Origin: Gracilibacteraceae bacterium
GTDB lineage: Bacteria > Bacillota > Desulfitobacteriia > Desulfitobacteriales > Syntrophobotulaceae
Reading direction: 5' to 3'
Assembly (NCBI GenBank): GCA_031255985.1
Contig: JAIRRL010000105.1
Span: 1-13,107 of the forward strand
DNA length: 13,107 bases
Position numbers and translations under genes: made by a program. Of the stretch, positions 1-5,741 are shown in pieces. How positions within the stretch are numbered: the first letter of the stretch is position 1; each line of letters begins with the position of its first letter. The notes under the pieces were generated by a model, which was not told the DNA's origin, did not search any database, and was given only the letters and a program-made list of their open reading frames with translations.

Positions 1-717
1 GGTAAATTCTTCCTCCGTCAAGTGCCCCGGCTTTAGGAGTACCTCGTCCGGCATGGCAATTTTGCCTATATCATGTAGTTTGATGGCGTCGACAATATCC
101 CGCGCCTGTGTTTCCGTCAGCACGTATCCCTCCGTCGGATGGGCGAGGATATCCTCCACCAGGATCTGTGCGTATCCGGTAGTGCGCACGATATGCGTGC
201 CGGTGTCATGGTCGCGCATATCGCTGGCCCGCGCCAGCAAGTTCAGGGTGATTTTATCGCGTTGCGCCAGCTTGCGGTTGCTTTGCTGCAATTGCTGGGT
301 TTTTTCATTAACGAGAGCTTCCAGATGATGGCGATGGCGTTGCAGTTCCAATTGCAAGCGAACGCGGGTCAAAAGGGATTTAGGTTTGATGGGTTTAAGC
401 AAATAATCCATTGCCCCCATCTCCAAGGCATCCACTTCGTCGTCGCCGTCCACGGAGCCGGTCAAAAAAATAACCGGTATTTCGCGCAATTTATAATCGG
501 CCTGCAAAGAGCGCAACACGTCAAACCCGGTCATATTGGGCATGTAGTAATCAAGGAGAATTAGATCGGCGCAGTTTTTTTCCAGAAATTTCAAGGCCAT
601 TTCTCCGGATGTAAAAGGACGCACCGTATAATCCCGCGACAGGGTCGTCATGATTGAATTGAGGATAATCGGATCGTCATCAACCGTCAATATAAGCGGC
701 TTGCTGTAGTCGGTCAT
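1..717 (-). CDS. Response regulator with HD-GYP domain, partial (3' end outside window)
   Basis: Probable two-component response regulator whose output is an HD-GYP phosphodiesterase (the family hydrolyses cyclic di-GMP). I translated it by hand: the minus-strand frame is open from ATG at 717 to the window edge, 239 residues. The receiver domain covers about residues 6-125, with the acidic pair D13-D14, phosphoacceptor D56 (LILLDYYMP), T86 and K108 (LKP), all the expected residues. A charged helical linker rich in Q and E (about 120-155) leads into the HD domain: H175 in DHDTGTH and the H215-D216 pair in LHDIGKIAMPDE, which are metal ligands in this family. The GYP motif would lie beyond the edge, so activity cannot be confirmed. 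The start is set by GGAGG 8 nt upstream of ATG. It is divergent from the DJ-1 gene and has its own promoter at 767-795. No sensor kinase is visible. Confidence 0.9.
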   Translation of the reverse strand, partial: MTDYSKPLILTVDDDPIILNSIMTTLSRDYTVRPFTSGEMALKFLEKNCADLILLDYYMPNMTGFDVLRSLQADYKLREIPVIFLTGSVDGDDEVDALEMGAMDYLLKPIKPKSLLTRVRLQLELQRHRHHLEALVNEKTQQLQQSNRKLAQRDKITLNLLARASDMRDHDTGTHIVRTTGYAQILVEDILAHPTEGYVLTETQARDIVDAIKLHDIGKIAMPDEVLLKPGHLTEEEFT

Positions 718-766
718 CAATCTGCCTCCGAAAAGCTTCAAACTGGCGGGCTGCTTTGGCGACTTC

Positions 767-795
767 ATTATAGAATAATTCGGAAAACAAGTCAA
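767..795 (-). promoter_or_regulatory. Promoter of the HD-GYP response regulator gene
   Basis: On the minus strand TTGACT (795-790) and a perfect TATAAT (772-767) are separated by 17 bp. Transcription would start near 760, giving a leader of about 43 nt that contains the GGAGG site before ATG 717. Sequence match only; not tested. Confidence 0.7.
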
Positions 796-838
796 GTTGA
801 ATAGTTCCATAAACCATATCAATTAACCATAATCGCCA

Positions 839-867
839 TTGCATTTTGTCGCCGGGCGCGCTATAAT
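839..867 (+). promoter_or_regulatory. Promoter of the DJ-1/decarboxylase pair
   Basis: A perfect TATAAT at 862-867 is preceded at 17 bp by TTGCAT (839-844), a weak -35 matching three of six consensus positions. The start would be near 874, leaving a 5' leader of about 70 nt. The weak -35 and the CCAT-type repeats just upstream (807-839) would suit an activated promoter, but this is inference. Confidence 0.55.
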
Positions 868-889
868 TTTAGAGAGTAAAATCAGGTAA

Positions 890-924
890 GATAAGCGCTG
901 ATGCGCTTGTCTGCAGTTTTTTTT
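890..924 (+). promoter_or_regulatory. Leader hairpin followed by T8 tract upstream of the DJ-1 gene
   Basis: In the presumed leader, GATAAGCGC (890-898) pairs with GCGCTTGTC (903-911) around the loop TGAT: nine pairs including one T-G wobble. After a 5-nt gap (TGCAG) comes a run of eight T (917-924), and the ribosome binding site follows at 926-932. It resembles an attenuator or weak intrinsic terminator, although the gap between stem and T-run is longer than usual. It could equally be an RNA stability element. Confidence 0.4.
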
Positions 925-944
925 GAAAGGGGAATTGATTCATT

Positions 945-1523
945 ATGGCCAAGAAAATTTTATTGCTGGCGGGAGACTTTACCGAAGACTACGAAACCAT
1001 GGTTCCTTTTCAGACTCTGCTCGCGGTCGGGTACGAGGTGGACGCGGTCTGCCCCGGCAAAAAAGCGGGCGATGCGGTTCGGACGGCTATTCATGATTTT
1101 GAAGGCGAACAGACGTATTCTGAAAAAAGAGGGCATAATTTCACTCTTAACGCGGATTTTGACGGGATAAAGCGGGAAGATTACACCGGCCTGCTTATCC
1201 CGGGCGGCCGGGCGCCTGAATATTTGCGCCTGAATAAAGACGTGCTTGAAATAGTCAAGTATTTCTTTGCGGGCAATAAACCGGTGGCGGCCGTTTGCCA
1301 CGGCCCGCAAATCCTCGTGGCGGCCGACGTGGTCAAAGGCCGTTCCATGACCGCCTATCCCGCCGTAGGGCCGGAGATAACGGCTGCCGGCGGCAATTAT
1401 GTGGAAGTTCCGGCGGATCAGGCTTACACAGACGGCAATCTGGTTACTTCGCCTGCTTGGCCCGGCCATCCGGCCTGGTTGAGCCAATTTTTCCGGGTGC
1501 TGGGCGCGCGAATCGAACTGTGA
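945..1523 (+). CDS. DJ-1/PfpI family protein (glyoxalase III-like or protease-like)
   Basis: A 192-residue single-domain member of the DJ-1/PfpI superfamily, cytosolic. The nucleophile elbow is AAVCHGPQ with C118 followed by H119. The conserved acidic residue that supports the cysteine is probably E17 (DYETM). LLIPGGRAPEYLR (84-95) and the stretch around KGRSMTAYP resemble the DJ-1D/glyoxalase III-like branch more than short stress proteins. Members of this family act as methylglyoxal-converting enzymes, deglycases, chaperones or peptidases; the sequence does not decide between these. The start is ATG 945 with AAAGGGG 12 nt upstream. It is followed after 22 bp by the decarboxylase gene, so the two are probably co-transcribed. 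Length is normal for the family and nothing is missing. Confidence 0.9.
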   Translation: MAKKILLLAGDFTEDYETMVPFQTLLAVGYEVDAVCPGKKAGDAVRTAIHDFEGEQTYSEKRGHNFTLNADFDGIKREDYTGLLIPGGRAPEYLRLNKDVLEIVKYFFAGNKPVAAVCHGPQILVAADVVKGRSMTAYPAVGPEITAAGGNYVEVPADQAYTDGNLVTSPAWPGHPAWLSQFFRVLGARIEL

Positions 1524-1545
1524 ACCGGCGGGCAGTCGCGCGAAA

Positions 1546-2961
1546 ATGAATTTACGGGCCAAACTGGCGGACTATCACCGTAAAAACCTGATTTCTTTTC
1601 ACACGCCGGGACACAAAGGCCGGGCGGATTTGCTGTCCGCCGCGCGTTTCCCGGCCGACGACCTGACGGAATTGCCAGGACTGGATATGCTGCACGCGCC
1701 TGAGGGCGTGATTTTAGAGGCGGAACGGCGCGCGGCCGAGGTGTTTGGGGCGGAGCGGACATACTTTCTGGTGAATGGAGGAACCTGTGGCAATCAGGCG
1801 ATATTCACGGCGCTGGCGGCCTCCGGCCGGCAAGGGTTCGTACTGACGGATCGGCGGGCGCACCGTTCCGTGGCGGCCGGTTTTGTCCTCTCCGGACTCA
1901 GGCCCCGCTATCTGTCTGCGGTAACGCATCCGGATTTCGGCCTGCCGCTGGGCTGCGCCGAACCGGCCGCCGCGGATCTGACGGATCTGATCGCTCTGCA
2001 TGTCACCTCGCCCTCATATTATGGGACGGTGATGGATATCGCCTCTTTGAGCGAGCGAAGGGCGGCCGAAGGCGAAGATTGGCTTCTGTGTGTAGACGCC
2101 GCCCATGGCGCGCATTTCTTCGGCGATGATTTTCCGCCGTCGCCCCTGAGGGAAGGGGCGGATGTGACGCTTCACTCCGCCCATAAAACTTTAAGCGCTC
2201 TGACTCAGAGCGCTTTTTTACATGCGCGGGGAGCCGGAGCCCGCAGCCTCCCTCTGGCTTCGGCCCTGGAGCTTCTGCAGACATCCAGCCCCAGTTATCT
2301 GCTGCTCGCTTCGATGGAAGCGGCGGTGGAACAGGCGGCGCGGGCGGTTTGGCCCGAGGGCTTGCGAGAAGAGACTTTGGCCCTGCAGGCGGCCCTGGGC
2401 GATGATCTGCGCCTGCTGCGCGATGGGGACATCGGCAAATATGGGATCAAAGGGCTGGACTGGTCTAAAATACTGGTTAATCTGCGGCCGCTTGACATAG
2501 GCGCCGCCGAAGCGGCCGAATGGCTGCGGACGCGGGAAGGAGTTGAACCGGAGCTTTGGGACGGGGAAAATATATTGTTCATGTTAGGCATAGGCAACCG
2601 ACCGGAGGATGTGCGGCTCTTGCGCCGGGCGCTGGAAAACCTGGTCTTACAGGTCAGGCGCGGCGCGCTGCCGCGCCTGACGTCAGCCCGCCGCCTCCCG
2701 CTCACCCCTTGGCCCTCTCCCCCGCCGGCGCGGATGACGCCCAGAGAAGCCTGGCTGGCGCCAAAGCGTTTCACGCCGCTCAAAGAAGCCGCCGGTCATA
2801 TCGCCGGCGAGACGGTCTCGGTCTATCCGCCGGGAATCCCGCTCATAATGGCGGGGGAAGAAATAACGCCGGCCATAGGGGAATTATGGCGCGATTTGGC
2901 GGACTGTCGCTGGCAGGGTTGGAGCGGCCGGGCGGCCGGCGCGGTTCTGATCGCGGATTAA
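1546..2961 (+). CDS. PLP-dependent Orn/Lys/Arg decarboxylase family protein (YaaO-like)
   Basis: A 471-residue fold-type I PLP enzyme of the Orn/Lys/Arg decarboxylase major-domain family, predicted to decarboxylate a basic amino acid to a polyamine precursor. It opens with the family motif SFHTPGHKGR (18-27). CVDAAHGAHF supplies D184, the residue expected to hold the pyridine nitrogen, and H187. SAHKTL places the PLP lysine at K214. A short C-terminal domain contains VYPPGIPL and a GEEIT motif, which is typical. It lacks the N-terminal wing domain of the large inducible enterobacterial decarboxylases and has the length of the Bacillus YaaO/SpeA-like proteins. Substrate (Arg, Lys or Orn) cannot be read from sequence. 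No strong ribosome binding site precedes ATG 1546, so translation is probably coupled to the DJ-1 gene 22 bp upstream. A terminator-like hairpin lies inside the gene at 2193-2219. Confidence 0.9.
   Translation: MNLRAKLADYHRKNLISFHTPGHKGRADLLSAARFPADDLTELPGLDMLHAPEGVILEAERRAAEVFGAERTYFLVNGGTCGNQAIFTALAASGRQGFVLTDRRAHRSVAAGFVLSGLRPRYLSAVTHPDFGLPLGCAEPAAADLTDLIALHVTSPSYYGTVMDIASLSERRAAEGEDWLLCVDAAHGAHFFGDDFPPSPLREGADVTLHSAHKTLSALTQSAFLHARGAGARSLPLASALELLQTSSPSYLLLASMEAAVEQAARAVWPEGLREETLALQAALGDDLRLLRDGDIGKYGIKGLDWSKILVNLRPLDIGAAEAAEWLRTREGVEPELWDGENILFMLGIGNRPEDVRLLRRALENLVLQVRRGALPRLTSARRLPLTPWPSPPPARMTPREAWLAPKRFTPLKEAAGHIAGETVSVYPPGIPLIMAGEEITPAIGELWRDLADCRWQGWSGRAAGAVLIAD
2193..2219 (+). 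other. Intrinsic-terminator-like hairpin inside the decarboxylase gene
   Basis: AAGCGCTC (2193-2200) and GAGCGCTT (2208-2215) are perfect complements around a 7-nt loop that can close further by T-A and G-C pairs. T2214-T2219 form a run of six T at the base of the stem. The structure meets the usual criteria for a rho-independent terminator on the coding strand yet encodes residues just after the PLP lysine (LSALTQSA). Whether it terminates transcription is unknown; translating ribosomes would normally mask it. Confidence 0.6.
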
Positions 2962-2983
2962 CAGCCGCGCCCCTCCCCTATTG

Positions 2984-3006
2984 CCTGCGCTTTGCGCGGG
3001 ATTTTT
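2984..3006 (+). terminator. Terminator after the decarboxylase gene
   Basis: CCTGCGC (2984-2990), loop TTT, GCGCGGG (2994-3000) form a 7-bp stem with one T-G wobble, followed by A and five T (3002-3006). It lies 23 nt after the stop codon at 2961 and would end the DJ-1/decarboxylase transcript before the tRNA gene. Confidence 0.65.
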
Positions 3007-3048
3007 CGCCGGGCGCGCGGGAGATTTACGGATTTCTTTCCCACCCTC

Positions 3049-3077
3049 TTGCTTTTTTACCGGTACTGTGGTAAATT
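3049..3077 (+). promoter_or_regulatory. Possible promoter of tRNA-Pro
   Basis: TTGCTT (3049-3054) and TAAATT (3072-3077) are spaced by 17 bp, matching three and four of six consensus positions. The start would fall near 3084, five bases before the mature tRNA end. Weak match, supported mainly by position after a terminator and before a tRNA. Confidence 0.4.
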
Positions 3078-3088
3078 AGTACAGGCGT

Positions 3089-3166
3089 CGGGGCGTAGCT
3101 CAGTTTGGCTAGAGCGCTACCTTGGGGTGGTAGAGGCCGCAAGTTCAAGTCTTGTCGCTCCGACCA
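3089..3166 (+). tRNA. tRNA-Pro (anticodon GGG), CCA encoded
   Basis: A complete cloverleaf can be drawn. Acceptor stem CGGGGCG (3089-3095) pairs with CGCTCCG (3156-3162), with one G-T wobble. The D stem GCTC/GAGC is 3098-3101 and 3112-3115. The anticodon stem is CTACC/GGTAG (3117-3121, 3129-3133) with loop TTGGGGT, so the anticodon GGG is 3124-3126 and is followed by G37, the base methylated by TrmD. The T arm is GCAAG-TTCAAGT-CTTGT (3139-3155). Discriminator A3163 and CCA 3164-3166 are encoded. It reads CCC and CCU codons. It stands alone between two terminators. Confidence 0.95.
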
Positions 3167-3216
3167 GAATTCAAACGCTGTAATGATGTAACATAGGCGT
3201 ACCCGTCAATGCGACG

Positions 3217-3254
3217 CGCCCCCGTGGGACTTGAACCCGCGAGGGCGTTTTTTT
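3217..3254 (+). terminator. Terminator of tRNA-Pro, with a tRNA T-arm-like sequence on the opposite strand
   Basis: A 12-position stem, CGCCCCCGTGGG (3217-3228) against CCCGCGAGGGCG (3236-3247), has one mismatch and one wobble, a 7-nt loop ACTTGAA and then seven T (3248-3254). This is a convincing rho-independent terminator for plus-strand transcription. The T-run overlaps the stop codon of the convergent MFS gene (3253-3255). On the minus strand the loop region reads GGGTTCAAGTCCC, which has the form of a tRNA T arm; its loop is the exact complement of that of the adjacent tRNA-Pro. Confidence 0.75.
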
Positions 3255-4509
3255 AGCCGGAACGGCGGGAGCCGGTAAAGATTTTGAGCGGCAGATTCAC
3301 TGCCGCCAGCGCGGTCAGCGCCGCCGCTGCCAGCAGCATGGGCCAGTAAGCCCCGGTTTGGTCAATGATAAACCCGCCCGACGGCGGGCCGAAAGTCTGC
3401 CCAAGTCCCAGAAAGGTCGTCACCAGCCCCATGCCCGCCGCGGCCGTCAGAGGGCCGGTGTGTTCAGCCGCCAGACTTAAAACCAGAGTGGCCGTGCCGC
3501 CGACGCTCAGGCATTTGATGATTTCCGCTACGATCAGGATCGGCAGGCTTTGTCCAAAGGCAAACAAGACATAAGACACGGCGGCCAGGGCCAGAGCGGC
3601 GGCCAGCGCCCAGTTCCGCCGGATGCGGTCGGAAAGCGCCCCCCAAAGCAAAGCGCCGACGAGACTGAGCAAACCGTCCAGAGCCAGCAGCTGTCCCGCG
3701 CTCTCTGGGCTGAACCCTTTTTCACCGATAAGAGCGGCGGTCAGAAAAGTGAAAAACATGAGATTGGCAAAACCGAAAAGAAAATATGACAGGCCCAGCC
3801 GCCACAGAAACGGGGAGCGATAGACGGCGGCGGCGCTTTTTATGCCCGCTCCGGCGGCCGCCGTCAAATCGCTCTGGGGGCTGGCGGATTTGGGGCCCAG
3901 CGGCTCAAGGCCCATGGCCGCCGGATTGTCCCGCAATAGAACAAAACTTATCACTCCCAGCACGACGACTGCGGCGCCCAAAAATTCCCAGCACAGCCGC
4001 CAGCCGGACTCCGGCTGGAGAGCCAGAAGGCGCGGCGTGACAAAACCACTGATCATGAGACCGATGCCCAGGCCGCTATACATAATACCGGTGGCCAGCC
4101 CCCGCCGGGACGGGTTGAACCAGGCCGAAGTCAGACTGAGCGCCGGCGTCTGACTGCCGGCGTTGCCGGCGCCCGCCAGGAATCTGAGCGGCAATATCAG
4201 CCAGAATACGCCGACCATACCGACAAGCAGCATGGAAACGCCGACGAGCAGCATGGAAACACCGACCACGCGCCGCGTTCCCCAGCGCAGACACAGATAG
4301 CCGCAGAGCGGCGCGAATATCATATAAGCCAGCGAGTTGCCGCCCGCGATCAGACCGAGCTCCGTATGATTAAGCCCCAGCGCGTCCCGCATCGCGGGCA
4401 GGATGAGCGTGTAACTGTAGCGGCCGAAACCGTTGGAACCGATGTAAATCAATATCCCCGTCAAAACAATAATATAACCGTGGTGCAAACGCCGCCCGCC
4501 CCTATTCAT
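3253..4509 (-). CDS. MFS transporter (12-TM, YbfB/YjiJ-like), co-transcribed with birA
   Basis: A 418-residue inner-membrane carrier of the major facilitator superfamily with about twelve hydrophobic segments. Family signatures are GFGRYSYTLILPAM in the first helix and loop (27-40), resembling YbfB/YjiJ-type proteins; a motif-A-like loop GYLCLRWGTRR (70-80) between TM2 and TM3; and its counterpart LWGALSDRIRRN between TM8 and TM9. Residues 82-95 are a tandem duplication of VGVSMLL in TM3. Start ATG 4509 overlaps the end of birA by 8 nt (ATGAATAG) and has GGAG 7 nt upstream, so translation is coupled. Substrate is unknown. The link to birA, under a presumed BirA operator, suggests biotin or a precursor, but this is inference; known biotin carriers such as BioY belong to other families. 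Confidence 0.88.
   Translation of the reverse strand: MNRGGRRLHHGYIIVLTGILIYIGSNGFGRYSYTLILPAMRDALGLNHTELGLIAGGNSLAYMIFAPLCGYLCLRWGTRRVVGVSMLLVGVSMLLVGMVGVFWLILPLRFLAGAGNAGSQTPALSLTSAWFNPSRRGLATGIMYSGLGIGLMISGFVTPRLLALQPESGWRLCWEFLGAAVVVLGVISFVLLRDNPAAMGLEPLGPKSASPQSDLTAAAGAGIKSAAAVYRSPFLWRLGLSYFLFGFANLMFFTFLTAALIGEKGFSPESAGQLLALDGLLSLVGALLWGALSDRIRRNWALAAALALAAVSYVLFAFGQSLPILIVAEIIKCLSVGGTATLVLSLAAEHTGPLTAAAGMGLVTTFLGLGQTFGPPSGGFIIDQTGAYWPMLLAAAALTALAAVNLPLKIFTGSRRSG
4223..4264 (-). repeat. 21-bp in-frame tandem duplication in the MFS gene
   Basis: Positions 4223-4243 and 4244-4264 match at 19 of 21 bases and encode two consecutive copies of VGVSMLL. The two substitutions are silent, which suggests the duplication is not brand new and has been kept in frame. 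Confidence 0.9.
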
Positions 4510-5491
4510 GGCGTTTCTCCGGCACGACCCGCACTTCGCCCATGGTCAAGGCTTCCTCGCGCCCGTCGTCCAGCCGCACGACCAGGCGCGCCTCATCGTC
4601 TATACCCACGGCCTTCGCTGTAAAAACGCGCCCGCCGCCGCTGCAGGTCACCCGGCGTCCCGGCAGGCAGGACAGGCGCCGGTAGGCGGGCAGGAATTTC
4701 TTTTCTTTTAACTGGCCGCAATGGAGAAAAAGACCGGATAAAAATTCGGCCGCCAGCCTGCCCCGTATATCGCTTGCCGGAAGGGCGCCCGGATGATACA
4801 GAGACGAGGCCGCGCCGGCCAGTTCGGAGGGAAATCCCGCCGCCGGCGGCAGCACGTTCAGGCCAAAACCCAATACGGCGTAAGCAGCATGACCGGATTC
4901 ATACTCCAGCGAGCCTTCAGTCAGGATGCCGCCGACTTTGCGGTCGCCCAGCCAGAGGTCGTTCACCCATTTAAGGCCGATGTTCAGGCCGCAGACTTCC
5001 CGGACGGCTTCCGCCGCCGCCACCGCCGCCGAGGCGGCGAGATAGCGTCTCTGTGAAAAACAGAGCGATTGGCGCAGCAAGACGCTGATATAAAGTCCCG
5101 TGCCTTCCGGCGAGAAAAAACCTCGCTCCCGCTGGCCCCGCCCCCGCGTCTGGGCGTTGGCGACCACGACCGCGCCCTCAGGCGCGCCGTCTTCCGCCAT
5201 TTTTTTCAACAGCTGATTGGTGGAGTCAACCGTTTCATAGTAAAAAACCCGGCATTTTTGCGCCGCCCCCCGCAGCGGCGCCATCACCGCCTGAGCGGAC
5301 AAAACTCCGGCCGTCAGACGATAGCCTTTTTTAGGCGCCGCTTCAATCACATGGCCATCGTTTTTTAAGCGGGTCACGCATTTCCAGATAGCGCCGCGGC
5401 TGACGCCGAATTTCTCCGCCAGCGCTTCGCCCGATATATAATTTCCGGCGGCGGCGCAGAGAGCCAGCAATGTTTTTTCCCGTAATTTCAC
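4502..5491 (-). CDS. birA: Bifunctional biotin-[acetyl-CoA-carboxylase] ligase / biotin repressor BirA
   Basis: A 329-residue bifunctional BirA. It activates biotin to biotinyl-5'-AMP, attaches it to the biotin carrier protein of carboxylases, and in the dimeric adenylate-bound form represses biotin genes. The N-terminal 65 residues are a winged helix-turn-helix (SGEALAEKFGVSRGAIWKCV). The ligase domain has the adenylate loop GRGQRERGFFSPEG and KWVNDLWLGDRKVGGILTE with the catalytic lysine region. The C-terminal SH3-like domain begins near LPGRRVTC. I choose GTG at 5491 rather than an upstream in-frame ATG at 5602, because AAAGGAGG stands 8 nt before GTG, the protein then has the usual length, and the ATG 5602 lies inside the birA promoter. 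A BirA-type operator covers the promoter, so it is probably self-repressed. Confidence 0.94.
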   Translation of the reverse strand: MKLREKTLLALCAAAGNYISGEALAEKFGVSRGAIWKCVTRLKNDGHVIEAAPKKGYRLTAGVLSAQAVMAPLRGAAQKCRVFYYETVDSTNQLLKKMAEDGAPEGAVVVANAQTRGRGQRERGFFSPEGTGLYISVLLRQSLCFSQRRYLAASAAVAAAEAVREVCGLNIGLKWVNDLWLGDRKVGGILTEGSLEYESGHAAYAVLGFGLNVLPPAAGFPSELAGAASSLYHPGALPASDIRGRLAAEFLSGLFLHCGQLKEKKFLPAYRRLSCLPGRRVTCSGGGRVFTAKAVGIDDEARLVVRLDDGREEALTMGEVRVVPEKRHE

Positions 5492-5580
5492 CGTCTCAGC
5501 CTCCTTTGAACCTCTATTGAGCCTCGAAACTTCTCCCGCCGGATCCATTCTCTCTCCGGCGGAAGCTTTTGTATTAACAT

Positions 5581-5609
5581 ATAATAACGGGTAAAACAAC
5601 AAATGTCAA
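5581..5609 (-). promoter_or_regulatory. Promoter of birA-MFS operon
   Basis: On the minus strand a perfect TTGACA (5609-5604) is followed after exactly 17 bp by TATTAT (5586-5581), five of six. Transcription would start near 5574, about 83 nt before the GTG start at 5491. The -35 lies inside the left arm of the inverted repeat 5601-5636. Confidence 0.75.
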
Positions 5610-5636
5610 CCATTTATGCATATTTGGTTGACATTT
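5601..5636. promoter_or_regulatory. Putative BirA operator (biotin box), perfect 12-bp inverted repeat
   Basis: AAATGTCAACCA (5601-5612) and TGGTTGACATTT (5625-5636) are perfect complements separated by 12 nt, so the core reads ATGTCAACC-N14-GGTTGACAT. Known BirA boxes have the form TTGTAAACC-N14/16-GGTTTACAA; spacing, ACC/GGT inner ends and TGT/ACA outer elements agree. The left arm contains the birA -35, and the right arm ends 19 bp before the -35 of the divergent transketolase promoter. Its position beside birA strengthens the assignment. Repression of birA is the direct prediction; an effect on transketolase is less certain. Confidence 0.75.
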
Positions 5637-5654
5637 ATATCGTCCATGCGGCGG

Positions 5655-5683
5655 CTGACATCCGCGGCCCGATATGTTATAAT
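5655..5683 (+). promoter_or_regulatory. Promoter of the split transketolase operon
   Basis: CTGACA (5655-5660) and a perfect TATAAT (5678-5683) are spaced by 17 bp, and TG at 5675-5676 makes an extended -10 element. Transcription would start near 5690, some 50 nt before ATG 5742. This looks like a strong constitutive promoter. Confidence 0.75.
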
Positions 5684-5741
5684 GATTTGCATAGCGGCCC
5701 GCACGGCGGCCCGCGCGGCAAAATGTGAGGTTGATGCAGAT

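Noticed and set aside
901..1170. 89-codon plus-strand frame starting in the DJ-1 leader
   Set aside because: It overlaps the DJ-1 gene in another frame, starts inside the leader hairpin, and has no ribosome binding site of its own.
2992..3183. Small frame running through the tRNA-Pro gene
   Set aside because: It crosses a terminator and a complete tRNA cloverleaf; not a plausible coding region.
5492..5602. 37-residue N-terminal extension of BirA from ATG 5602
   Set aside because: The ATG lies upstream of the predicted transcription start and in the operator; the GTG at 5491 has an ideal ribosome binding site and gives the usual length.
5616..5741. 42-residue N-terminal extension of the transketolase N-terminal subunit
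   Set aside because: It spans the operator and promoter and has no similarity to the family; ATG 5742 gives the standard start.
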